From a virus, in IMG/VR virus record IMGVR_UViG_3300042924_003416, positions 1-64,000 of that record: a DNA stretch of 64,000 nt. The stretch is one strand, 5' to 3'. Shown in pieces: positions 24,346 to 33,908 of the stretch (positions are counted from its first letter, which is position 1; every line of letters begins with the position of its first letter). The notes under the pieces are model-generated. The model saw only the letters and a list, made by a program, of their open reading frames with translations, did no database searches and was not told where the DNA came from. Made by a program: the position numbers and the translations under genes.

Positions 24346-27300
24346 ATGGCTAAATATAGAATAACAAGCATTCCTGCTAATTTACCACAAGCTCAAGATG
24401 GAGGATCTTTTTGGAAAAAAAAATATAATGTTGCTAAGAGTAAAAAACTTAAAAGAAATAAAACAAATACTTCTAAAAGATCTGCAGGAAACTTTTCTAA
24501 TGAAGTAGGAGAATCTATCTCACAAGACCTACCTATGGTAGAAGTCCAAGGTGTTGATCAACCTTCTTACTGGAATCAAATGTCAAGTGATGTTGTACAA
24601 GGTATAGAATGCCCTCCAGGAAAAGAAAACTTTGAAGGAAATTGTTTAACTGAAGATGAAATTCTTAGTATTCTAGATGCTAGAACTGCAGAGATGAAAC
24701 AAAAGAATTTTGATAGACGTGTAGAACAAGGTTTTAAAAAATCAAATGTTTTTGCAGATTCAGAATATGCTTCAAAAATGTTAGGTCGTTATATTTCTGC
24801 TAGGAATCAACAAGAACAAGACTATGATAATTATGCAAATAAGTACTATGATACTTTTAAAAAATCTAAAAAAAGTGATAAAATACAACCGTTTAAAAAG
24901 TTTTCTGCAGAAGAACTAGATCAATTACAAGATGTAGTTGATCAAGAAGGTAATGTAGTTATTGATGAAACAACAGGACAACCACTGCAACAAGCTAAAA
25001 TTGATGCATTTAAAAATAACTTTTTAATTAATAAAACAAAAGATGGTTTTTATGAACTGTATCCAAAAGATATTGTTAGAGATAGAATTTTACAAAGTGG
25101 TTTTAACGAAGAACAATTTAAAAATTTTTGGGGATTAGATCCAGAACAAGTAAAGGAACAGGTAGGTGATATGATAGGTACGGCTAATGAAATCTATAAT
25201 CAAAGATTACAACAACGTATTATTAAAACAGCCATTGATAAAAATATATCTGTTGAAGATGCAATTAAAACAATACCTAAATCTGAAGGTACTCAAACTG
25301 GATTAACAAATAGATTTAAAAAATCTACTCAAAAAATAATTGATGACACTTTTGATATCTATACAAATAGTATGTTAGAGTCTATGTTGTATGATCCTGA
25401 TGTTGCAAAAAAAGATGAAGATGTATTTTATTCAGAAGATCCTAAAACAGCATGGGAAAATAAATATCATGCAGGTGATTTAAAATATATTTCTGACAAA
25501 CAAAGAAAAGGTCAAAAAGCATATGATGAAGCAATTAAAAATTTTAGTAATATAGGTAGTAGTGGTGCATCAGATGAATATTATCAAAATCAAGGTAGGT
25601 ATGATGACAGGATGGCACAACAAAGATTAAAAAATCAAGGTGTACAAAAAGCAATAAATTTATCAAGAGCTGAATCGGCAAGACAAGGAGCACAAGATAA
25701 AAAGTTTAATGATGCATTTGGTCAGTATTTAAGTAATCAAGGAACATCTTATCAAAAAGAATTATTAGGAAAAGCATTTGATAAACTTAGAGCTGACCCT
25801 AAAGCAAAAATAAATTTTTTAAGAGATATTGAAAAATATCCAGACTTGGTTATGGGGGATGTTTTTAATTTAACAGATGATGAGTCTGGTAAAACATATT
25901 CTGATTTATATTCAGAACGTCTTAATGATAGCTATATGAATAGTTTAAAGGCAAGACAAAATACATTTAAAGAAGGTAGTTATAAACCTGAACTTACAAC
26001 AGGTAATAAAATATTTGACTATCTTAGACATCCTTTTCATGCAGCATATTATGCAATGCACCCAACACAAGATATGCATGGTAATTGGAATATTGATTAT
26101 GATACAAGACTAAAGCTTGAAAAAGAAAAAGGTATAAATTTAGGTACTATGGATAAAGTACAAGGATTTAATCCTATGTCAGTTTTAAATTTGACACCAC
26201 TTCAAGCTCTTAATCCTTTTAAAATAGGTAGTAATTTAAGACAGGGATATGATAAAGGAAATTTTATAGGAGCATTAGGTGATGAAATTGTTGATATTGG
26301 TACATCAGTTGGAGCTGCAAAAGGTTTTAATGCATTATCAGGAAGTGGTTTAGGATTAACAAAGGGAGCAGGAACTTTAGTAAGTAGTATATTTAATCCC
26401 TTTAGTGATATAGGATATGCTTTAAAAGCTGGAAAAAATTTAGATAATGCAACTGATTATATTAAAAAAGGTGATTATAAAAATGCAGCTTGGGAAGGTT
26501 TAGAAGGTGGATTAAATGCTATACCACTTATAGGCTTACCAAAGTATTTAAAAGGTTTTAATAGATTTAATGATGCAACAAGTGGATTTAATTTTAATAG
26601 AACATTTAATAATGCAAATCAATTAAATTTTAATAGCCCTAACTTACTTGGAACACAACAAATACCTAAATATAATATATTGAATAAAGATGGACAACTC
26701 ATTCGTAATCAATATAAAAATGGAGGGTCTCTTCCTAAAGCACAATTAGGTAAAATAGTTAGTAGTTTAAAATTATTGGAACCTGTAGAAGTATATGGTA
26801 AACAATTTTTAAGATCACATTATAATCCTTTATCTTATCCTGTTAAACTTGCTGGTTCAAAAGTAGCAGGTTTAAGTTCAGGTGCATTTAGACAACCTGG
26901 AGAAATTGCAAAAGCATTACTTGCAAAAGAAGGTGATTTAACATACAAAGGTCAAAATACAGTTATAGTAAGACCTGGAAGTGAAATTGAAAAAATATAT
27001 ACAGAAGGTGGTAGAGATTTAGTAAAAAATTATATGTTAGGTCAGACAAAAGGATTGCAAGAATTAATGTATGATTTTGAAAAAGATCCTGGACTTAACC
27101 AAGCAATAGATTATTATGGACCATTAAAAGCATATGAATTATATTCTAAAATACCACATGGTGAAAACTTAGGTATACAAGATTTTATGAAACAGGCTTC
27201 AGGTTTTAGTTTTAATAAAGATAAAGTTATTGATGATCTTATGAGTGGGTTTGATCAAAATCTTAATATATTTGATCAATCAAAAAATACTAGATTACTT

Positions 27301-28791
27301 TTTGATTTAAAAAGAGATTTGGGTGAAGAAGCAGGTAATGCAAAATATAGTGAAATTGCAAAAGATAATTTAAAATATTTGTTTGATCAGTATGGTAATG
27401 ACGTTATACCTTTTCAAGCAAATGTAGATCCTATGCATACAAAAGATTTAATACTAAGAGGTAATCCCATAATGCCGCTAGATGATATTGGAGGTCATAT
27501 GGGATTTTTAAAAAAAGGTCCTGATGGTAATTATGATTTTACAACTAGAGATTTGTGGAGTTTTAGACCTAGTGCTTATGGTAAAAGATATGCTGGAGAT
27601 AGTACTGCAAAAGCTTTATTTAAAGATGCTCAAGTTCAGTTGATGGATACTTTTGGTAAACCATTTATTCTACATCAAACTAATCCTATTAAATTTAAAG
27701 AAGGTGGTGATTTACCAAAAGCTAAGATGGGTTGGCCTCCTGGAGGTTTTAGATCCCTAAGAAAAATTCCAACAGTATTTGGTAGAGAAGTTTACAGACC
27801 AAGCAGTACTATTTTTAACACAGGAATAAAAACAGGAAATATTCATGTTCCTAAAAAAATAGACTTTTTAAAAGAAACTGGACCAGAAATAGACGAACGT
27901 GTTAGAAGAAATTTAATATGGGATTTTGATGAGTATACTGGAGGAGATCCTGCTAACCTACCAGGAATATCAAGTTATATAGGTAGAGGTCTAGCATCTC
28001 CCACTGAATTAACAAAGTATTTAGGTGATTTTGATTTTAAACCTTTTTCAGATGGATGGCAAGTAAGAAATCAAATGATGAATGCATTTGATGGACCTCA
28101 ATGGGCAGCAGGTAAAAATGATTTTTTTACTGAATCTGAATTAATAAACCTTGTTAATCAACAAAGTGAATGGCAAAAAGCAAGAAATTCATTTGATGAT
28201 ATGTATCCTGAAAATCCTGCTATGGGAATTATGAATGCATTTAGTGGGGATAACAGTAGAGAAGAGTTATTTAGTAATCTTTACCCTAATGCATCTATGC
28301 CAAATTTTAGAAGTAAGTTTACAACACCAGAACAAGAAGCTTTATTACAACAAAATTTACCTTGGCAATATTCAGTAAGAGATAAAGGTATGCTTAATAG
28401 TTGGAAATTAAATCCTTTTCTTGCTGATACACTTAATGATAAAATTTTACCTTCATTTAAAAGACTAACAAACTTTAAAAAAGATTTAGCAGATGATAAT
28501 CATATGGTTGGAGAATATAGAGGAATGTTAGGTGTAAAATATGAAGATTGGAAAAATGCATCACCAGAACAAATTAGTAAATGGGCAAAAGAAATAAATA
28601 AAAAACTTTATAATAGAGATTTTAATCGTTATAAAAGTGATATAGAAAAACCATTTAAAGGAAGTGATGCATGGAATCAAATAACATCTCAACCAGGTTG
28701 GAAAAATAAAAATGGAGGTGTTGCTATGAAACTTACCAAAAAGGAAATAGACAAATATGTTCAAGGAGGATACATTGTAGAAGAAGAATAA
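24346..28791 (+). CDS. Large cargo-type multi-module protein
   Basis: A 1481-residue protein that starts in a TAGTCATGG junction. The basic N-terminus MAKYRITSIPANLPQAQDGG carries the recurrent motif at residues 13-19. A CPPGKENFEGNC unit lies at about 90. Residues 100-600 are charged and helical. A Gly/Ala-rich hydrophobic stretch around 620-690, with ALSGSGLGLTKGAGTLVSSI, could insert in membranes. Two further motif copies, each after a GG tag, lie at about 795 (NGGSLPKAQLGKI) and 1125 (EGGDLPKAKMGW), and each begins a new domain. The protein ends with KLTKKEIDKYVQGGYIVEEE, the same C-terminal signature that sits inside the preceding protein. I know no named domain here. The motif layout suggests three or four modules that may be separated during virion maturation. 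Confidence 0.6.
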   Translation: MAKYRITSIPANLPQAQDGGSFWKKKYNVAKSKKLKRNKTNTSKRSAGNFSNEVGESISQDLPMVEVQGVDQPSYWNQMSSDVVQGIECPPGKENFEGNCLTEDEILSILDARTAEMKQKNFDRRVEQGFKKSNVFADSEYASKMLGRYISARNQQEQDYDNYANKYYDTFKKSKKSDKIQPFKKFSAEELDQLQDVVDQEGNVVIDETTGQPLQQAKIDAFKNNFLINKTKDGFYELYPKDIVRDRILQSGFNEEQFKNFWGLDPEQVKEQVGDMIGTANEIYNQRLQQRIIKTAIDKNISVEDAIKTIPKSEGTQTGLTNRFKKSTQKIIDDTFDIYTNSMLESMLYDPDVAKKDEDVFYSEDPKTAWENKYHAGDLKYISDKQRKGQKAYDEAIKNFSNIGSSGASDEYYQNQGRYDDRMAQQRLKNQGVQKAINLSRAESARQGAQDKKFNDAFGQYLSNQGTSYQKELLGKAFDKLRADPKAKINFLRDIEKYPDLVMGDVFNLTDDESGKTYSDLYSERLNDSYMNSLKARQNTFKEGSYKPELTTGNKIFDYLRHPFHAAYYAMHPTQDMHGNWNIDYDTRLKLEKEKGINLGTMDKVQGFNPMSVLNLTPLQALNPFKIGSNLRQGYDKGNFIGALGDEIVDIGTSVGAAKGFNALSGSGLGLTKGAGTLVSSIFNPFSDIGYALKAGKNLDNATDYIKKGDYKNAAWEGLEGGLNAIPLIGLPKYLKGFNRFNDATSGFNFNRTFNNANQLNFNSPNLLGTQQIPKYNILNKDGQLIRNQYKNGGSLPKAQLGKIVSSLKLLEPVEVYGKQFLRSHYNPLSYPVKLAGSKVAGLSSGAFRQPGEIAKALLAKEGDLTYKGQNTVIVRPGSEIEKIYTEGGRDLVKNYMLGQTKGLQELMYDFEKDPGLNQAIDYYGPLKAYELYSKIPHGENLGIQDFMKQASGFSFNKDKVIDDLMSGFDQNLNIFDQSKNTRLLFDLKRDLGEEAGNAKYSEIAKDNLKYLFDQYGNDVIPFQANVDPMHTKDLILRGNPIMPLDDIGGHMGFLKKGPDGNYDFTTRDLWSFRPSAYGKRYAGDSTAKALFKDAQVQLMDTFGKPFILHQTNPIKFKEGGDLPKAKMGWPPGGFRSLRKIPTVFGREVYRPSSTIFNTGIKTGNIHVPKKIDFLKETGPEIDERVRRNLIWDFDEYTGGDPANLPGISSYIGRGLASPTELTKYLGDFDFKPFSDGWQVRNQMMNAFDGPQWAAGKNDFFTESELINLVNQQSEWQKARNSFDDMYPENPAMGIMNAFSGDNSREELFSNLYPNASMPNFRSKFTTPEQEALLQQNLPWQYSVRDKGMLNSWKLNPFLADTLNDKILPSFKRLTNFKKDLADDNHMVGEYRGMLGVKYEDWKNASPEQISKWAKEINKKLYNRDFNRYKSDIEKPFKGSDAWNQITSQPGWKNKNGGVAMKLTKKEIDKYVQGGYIVEEE

Positions 28792-28807
28792 ACTTTATAA
28801 GTTTATT
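28787..28807. repeat. Palindrome overlapping a stop codon
   Basis: AATAAACTT at 28787-28795 is the exact reverse complement of AAGTTTATT at 28799-28807, with a three-base TAT loop. The TAA stop at 28789-28791 is inside the stem. The core TAAACTTTAYAAGTTTATT is repeated at 37380-37398, again on a stop codon. There is no T-run, so it may be an RNA-processing site, an attenuator or an operator. Confidence 0.55.
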
Positions 28808-28820
28808 GATTAAATTAAAA

Positions 28821-28832
28821 TTTAGTATATTA
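28821..28832 (+). promoter_or_regulatory. Candidate promoter TTTAGTATATTA
   Basis: The third exact copy of the 12-mer, 14 bases after the palindrome and 16 bases before the ATG at 28849. It would start transcription of the second block of cargo genes. Confidence 0.5.
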
Positions 28833-28848
28833 GTATATAACACATCTT

Positions 28849-31800
28849 ATGAAAAAATCAGTAAGAATAAGAAAAGCTCTTCCAGGTGAAAAACCTGGTT
28901 ACTATAATAAGACTGCAAAGTTTTTACAAAAAGCTCAAATGGGTATGCAAGTTGGTTCTCCAAGTATGGATCCTCAAAGATTAAATAAGGTATATGAGAA
29001 TGTATATATATCATTAAAACAGTCTACTCCTCCTGATGTAGTTTATAATGAACTTGTTACAGAATATGCTTTAGATCAGGATACTTCATTAAGTATTCTT
29101 AGAGCTGCTTTAGGTCAGTTATCTCAAGAAGGTTATTTTGATGAATCTGAATTAGAGGGTGAGAGTACATCTCAAAGTGAAGAAGAAACTCAAGAAGAAG
29201 ATACTTCTGCCCAAGAAGAACAACAAGCATCAGATGATGCAGAACAACAACAACTTGCTGAGTCATCTGAAGGTTATTATGATGATGAAGAAGCATTAAA
29301 CAATGACACATCCCATCTTGAAGATGAACAGTATGAGCAACAAGAAGCATTTAGATATGGTGGGTACTGGCAAGATGGTGGAGAAAGTGAAGAAGTATAT
29401 GATGAATCAGAGTATCAAGATGAAGAAAATTATTCTGATGAATCTGATACACGTGAAAATGTAGTTGATCAATATAATTATCCTGGACAATCAACAATGG
29501 AGAAACCTTTCTCTATAGAAGATTTAATGGCTATTACTCCAGGGATGCAAGGACAAGAAGCATTTCCAGATATATCAGCTTATTTAGGTGATTATCAACC
29601 TGTAGCAGATTCATATCAACCAGAGAATTATTTACCTCAAGCACAGTATGGTACTATTATTAAAGCTGCTAAAGCTGCTGCAGATGCACTTAAAGTAGAC
29701 CCTCCTATCTTAAGACAACCGTTTACTAACTTAAGTACTTTACGTAAGTACATACCTATTTCTACTCTTACAGGAGAAGCAGTAACTAAATTACCATTAA
29801 TTGGATCTAAACTTGCACCTAAATTAGCAACTACTTTTACTCAAAATAGAGATGAGTTGTTTAAAGTAATGCAGGGTCAGTCCCCTAAGACAGGTATATT
29901 TAGTCAAACTGGTAGTTATGCTGGTGGAGCTGATGGTAGTTTATCTGCTGATAGATTATTGTTGTATCAAGATGATGTATTTAATATTATTGATCAAATA
30001 GAAAATGGAGGACGTTCTGCTTTTCAATTTATGGATATTGATCCTGTTGCAAAAAATGATGGATTAATAAGTGGATTGTATCCATTAGATTCTAAAATTG
30101 TAAGTGGTGTTGATGATAATGGTTTTAAATTCTTTGAATTAAATAAAACATTTACTCCAGGTGAAAAATTACCATTTGGTACTTTACCTTCTAAAGCTAA
30201 AGAAGTTACATTTAAAAATAGATTCTATTATAAGACTGATGAGGCTGGTCAAGTACAAGTATTTGATTCTTTAGGTAATCCTTTATCTCAAGGTGCTCAA
30301 ACTAAATTTGAAGTTGCAAGACCTTTTGGAACAACTGTTTCAAGAACACTTACTGATCCAATACTAAGAAATTCTAATACACCATTTCCTAGTTTTAGAA
30401 CAGGATACGAAGGTGGAAGACTTACTGAAACTATGGGTGAAAAACCTATGACTTTTGCAGACATGGGTGTAAGAGGTAAGATTGGTAGAGGATTAGAAAC
30501 ATTTGGTTTTACTGGTTTAAATCTTCCTTTTAGAACAGGAGCTGATGCTATTCAAAAAGTTGACTATCCAGTATTTGGATATACTAATAAAGCTTTAGGA
30601 CCTAATGTAATAGATCCTGCTACTGAAGGATCTTATGCAAAAGATATTGCAAATGCAATGAACTATAAATATAGAGTTGGCCGTAATACATTACTTGGTC
30701 TTGGTGCTCTAGGTGCATTAGGTTATACAGGATATAATGCTTATAATAAATGTCAATGTGAAGATCCTCTTGCTCCAAACTATCAAATGAAAGATAAGTA
30801 TGATAACTGTCCTTGTGGTACTGATGTAGGTAGTAGGAGAACTTTAGATCCAACAGCTAATCCTTTTACTGAACAAGTTGATCCAAGATCTTTAACTATG
30901 CCTGATAGTATGCAATTTCTTATTCAAAAAGGAATTTATCCAAGTGCAGAAAATTATTACAGGTATCAAGATAGTAATGTTGTAAATCCAAATATGGAGA
31001 ACAGTATTCCTGCAGATGATTTTGCATATGGTGGTGCATTACCAAGAGCACAAAAAGGTCGTATTATTAAAGGTGTTGCAAAAACAATGAAAACTTTAAA
31101 AGCACAACCTACACCAAAAGGAGTAACCATACCAAAAAATATGTCTGACATTCCAATACCTAAATATAATGTAAAAGGTATGGATGCAAGAAAAGCATTT
31201 GAAGATGATTTAAGACTTGATCAAGATTTTATAGATTTTCAAAATAATGATCAATTTTTACAGTACAGTCCAGGTTTTCAAACTAACCAACAACGCTTAG
31301 ATTCTGAACCTCTTCGTGATTTCTTTAAATATGTAACTGGATATTCTGATCCTCTTGAAATAAAACAATTTTTAAATACCCCTGGTATAACAAAATATAA
31401 TAAATTTGGTGTCCCTTTTGCAACAAGAGATTTTAAAATGATGCAAACACCTTTTGAAGATCCTTTTAATCTTTTAGATGATGGTTTTAATATACCACCT
31501 TATCAAAAAGGAGGTATTTCAAAAAATCAGTTTATTAAAAAGTTTACTTCAATGTATCAAGAAGGTGGGGAAAAAGATCCAAAAGATCCTTCACTAGGTA
31601 AAGGAAAAAGGTTTGATACTCTTACTAATGATGTAGAAGCTAGAAAAGATATATTTAAAAGTAAACTTAAAAATAATTCTAATGTAGCTCTTACAGAAGA
31701 GATATATAAAAATGCTCAGAGTAATCCTCAGATTCTAAGCATGTTAATGCAAGATGGTCAAAAAGAAAATCTTGCAGAAAATGATAATATGCAAACAGCA

Positions 31801-33900
31801 CAATATGGTGGTGTTAAAGAAGATAGTATACCAAATTGGTATAGAGGTTATCAATCTATGATGACTCCTGCACAATATAAAAAACTGTACAAACAGTTAC
31901 GTAGAATGATACCTAAAGGTGTAGATATTTCAAAAGCTAATATTGCATCTAACTTTTTTGATAGGGGAACAACTTTACCACCATATGGTCATGTTATGAC
32001 ATATCCTCAATATGATGATATGATGAATAGAATGACTATGCCAATGATGATAGATCCAAATACTTTTGGATTTAGAGGTACTAGTATTCCTTCACAACTT
32101 CAAGCAGAAGATGCAGTAAATAAAAATAATCAAAAAGGTACACAATTTTTACCTGAACTATCTCCTGACTTTATTGATTCACCATTAACACCTGAATTAA
32201 AAGGTCAAGATTTTTTACAGTTTTATGAAGACTATCCAACTCAACTTCAACAAAAAGATTTTTTTCCATTTGTTGATTATCCTGCAGTTGCTGAACATGG
32301 TGGGTTTGTAGATACTGATGCTGAAGAACCTTTATATAAGTTTATATATGGTGGTGATGAACCAGAATATTATGAACAGTATGGTTTACCAGAAGCACAG
32401 TACGGTGCTGATGTTTCTGGTATTTATGACTATATTGATGGTCTTCAGAAGAATGCTAAGAATAATGATCCTGATCCTAATCCTAAAGAAAATGAAGATA
32501 AGAAAGATGATCAAGATATAATTGAATGTGGACCAGGAACAGTATGGAGTAAAACATATCAATCTTGTATTCCTAGATCTAAAGTAACATATAATCAAAG
32601 ACAAGTAAGAAGAAGTCCTGGATTCTTTAATACTATGTTACCTTGGAATGCACCATTTGGTTATGCCGGTTCATGGACAAAACAGATGTCTTTACCATAT
32701 TATTTAGGAAGTAAAGATCCTTATAAAGGTCAATTAACAGGAGCTCCTGTTGCTAGATACGTAACTAAAAAAGGTATTTTAGGTAGACCTAAAAAATGGA
32801 TAGACATTTACAATACTGGCAGCGGTTCTGGTAGCATAAATCCTATAGAGTTAGAAAAACTGATGGAACAAAACAGAAGAGGTTCCAATAGAAACATGAA
32901 TAAAAATCAGTTTAATAATCCTTCAGAAGATAGAGTAAGTGGTAGAGATCAGTTAGAAAGTGATCTTAAAAAGAGAATGGGTTATTCAGATGAAGAGTGG
33001 GAAAGCACTAGTGAAAAAGATAAGAGAAGAGAGATAAGAGCTGAGAGATATAACCAAGGTAAAGGTTTAAGATATAAGACTAATGAAGCTTATGAAAATC
33101 TTAAAGATTCTGCATTAGGTAATACTGCTAAATTTTATGGAAACATAGGTAAAAAAGTAAAAAACTTTCTTACTAGAAAAGATTATGGTGGTGCTGGTGG
33201 ATGGGATCCTTTTGCATTAGGTAGTGGATTAAGTACTGGTGTTGGTCAAAACATGTCTGCATTTGCACCTTATTCACAACAACAACAATTTGAGAATAGT
33301 TTGTTTGGTACTAAAGGTCCTTCTGCAGCTCCTAAACCACAACAGAATCCTCTTGCTAATGTTAATTTTGGTACGGGCTCTTATGCTGAGACTGCAAATA
33401 CTGGACATACATTAGGTGCACAAGGTCAAGAAATTATTCCACAAAAAGAACCAGAAGCACCTGAAAATGAATATGTAGGTGTTGAAAACAAAAGAAAAGA
33501 TATGCAAAATGTAGATCCTGAAGCAGGAGTAAATGTTACTAATGCAGCTATCAGAGGTGGTTTAGGAGTACTAAGTAGAATGCAGAATGCAGGAAGAGAA
33601 AGAAATTTCTTATTAGATACTGTTGATCCAATGAACTTATATGCATCTGCAAATGAAACTGACAGAGGTGACTGGCAAGACTTTGGTTCTAAATCTGGTA
33701 TGTTAAGATATGATCAAGAAGGACAAGACAGAAGTAGTAGAGCTACCTATGGTAATTATGCTAATGCAGCATATGGTGGATACATGCAAGAGGGTGGATT
33801 CTATGAAGAACCATACTTTGAAGAAGACGAAGAAGTATATATGACTCCAGATGAATTAGAACAATTTTTACAAGCCGGAGGACAAGTTGAATATTTATAA
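28849..33900 (+). CDS. Large cargo-type multi-module protein with acidic region and hydrophobic segment
   Basis: A 1683-residue protein. The basic N-terminus MKKSVRIRKALPG leads to KFLQKAQMGMQ, with the recurrent motif at residues 26-32. Residues about 95-215 are strongly acidic (Glu/Gln/Asp/Tyr-rich) and contain YGGYWQDGG. Motif copies start further modules at about 262 (LPQAQYGTIIKAA), 729 (LPRAQKGRIIKG) and 1180 (LPEAQYGAD), two of them preceded by YGG. A hydrophobic stretch, LLGLGALGALGYTGYNAY, at about 612-630 is followed at once by CQCEDPLAPNYQMKDKYDNC. A second Cys unit, CGPGTVWSKTYQSC, lies at about 1227. The C-terminus EVYMTPDELEQFLQAGGQVE resembles those of two other proteins here. 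It follows its own candidate promoter and is spaced eight bases from the next gene. Packaging and ejection are inferred. Confidence 0.6.
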   Translation: MKKSVRIRKALPGEKPGYYNKTAKFLQKAQMGMQVGSPSMDPQRLNKVYENVYISLKQSTPPDVVYNELVTEYALDQDTSLSILRAALGQLSQEGYFDESELEGESTSQSEEETQEEDTSAQEEQQASDDAEQQQLAESSEGYYDDEEALNNDTSHLEDEQYEQQEAFRYGGYWQDGGESEEVYDESEYQDEENYSDESDTRENVVDQYNYPGQSTMEKPFSIEDLMAITPGMQGQEAFPDISAYLGDYQPVADSYQPENYLPQAQYGTIIKAAKAAADALKVDPPILRQPFTNLSTLRKYIPISTLTGEAVTKLPLIGSKLAPKLATTFTQNRDELFKVMQGQSPKTGIFSQTGSYAGGADGSLSADRLLLYQDDVFNIIDQIENGGRSAFQFMDIDPVAKNDGLISGLYPLDSKIVSGVDDNGFKFFELNKTFTPGEKLPFGTLPSKAKEVTFKNRFYYKTDEAGQVQVFDSLGNPLSQGAQTKFEVARPFGTTVSRTLTDPILRNSNTPFPSFRTGYEGGRLTETMGEKPMTFADMGVRGKIGRGLETFGFTGLNLPFRTGADAIQKVDYPVFGYTNKALGPNVIDPATEGSYAKDIANAMNYKYRVGRNTLLGLGALGALGYTGYNAYNKCQCEDPLAPNYQMKDKYDNCPCGTDVGSRRTLDPTANPFTEQVDPRSLTMPDSMQFLIQKGIYPSAENYYRYQDSNVVNPNMENSIPADDFAYGGALPRAQKGRIIKGVAKTMKTLKAQPTPKGVTIPKNMSDIPIPKYNVKGMDARKAFEDDLRLDQDFIDFQNNDQFLQYSPGFQTNQQRLDSEPLRDFFKYVTGYSDPLEIKQFLNTPGITKYNKFGVPFATRDFKMMQTPFEDPFNLLDDGFNIPPYQKGGISKNQFIKKFTSMYQEGGEKDPKDPSLGKGKRFDTLTNDVEARKDIFKSKLKNNSNVALTEEIYKNAQSNPQILSMLMQDGQKENLAENDNMQTAQYGGVKEDSIPNWYRGYQSMMTPAQYKKLYKQLRRMIPKGVDISKANIASNFFDRGTTLPPYGHVMTYPQYDDMMNRMTMPMMIDPNTFGFRGTSIPSQLQAEDAVNKNNQKGTQFLPELSPDFIDSPLTPELKGQDFLQFYEDYPTQLQQKDFFPFVDYPAVAEHGGFVDTDAEEPLYKFIYGGDEPEYYEQYGLPEAQYGADVSGIYDYIDGLQKNAKNNDPDPNPKENEDKKDDQDIIECGPGTVWSKTYQSCIPRSKVTYNQRQVRRSPGFFNTMLPWNAPFGYAGSWTKQMSLPYYLGSKDPYKGQLTGAPVARYVTKKGILGRPKKWIDIYNTGSGSGSINPIELEKLMEQNRRGSNRNMNKNQFNNPSEDRVSGRDQLESDLKKRMGYSDEEWESTSEKDKRREIRAERYNQGKGLRYKTNEAYENLKDSALGNTAKFYGNIGKKVKNFLTRKDYGGAGGWDPFALGSGLSTGVGQNMSAFAPYSQQQQFENSLFGTKGPSAAPKPQQNPLANVNFGTGSYAETANTGHTLGAQGQEIIPQKEPEAPENEYVGVENKRKDMQNVDPEAGVNVTNAAIRGGLGVLSRMQNAGRERNFLLDTVDPMNLYASANETDRGDWQDFGSKSGMLRYDQEGQDRSSRATYGNYANAAYGGYMQEGGFYEEPYFEEDEEVYMTPDELEQFLQAGGQVEYL

Positions 33901-33908
33901 CAATACCA

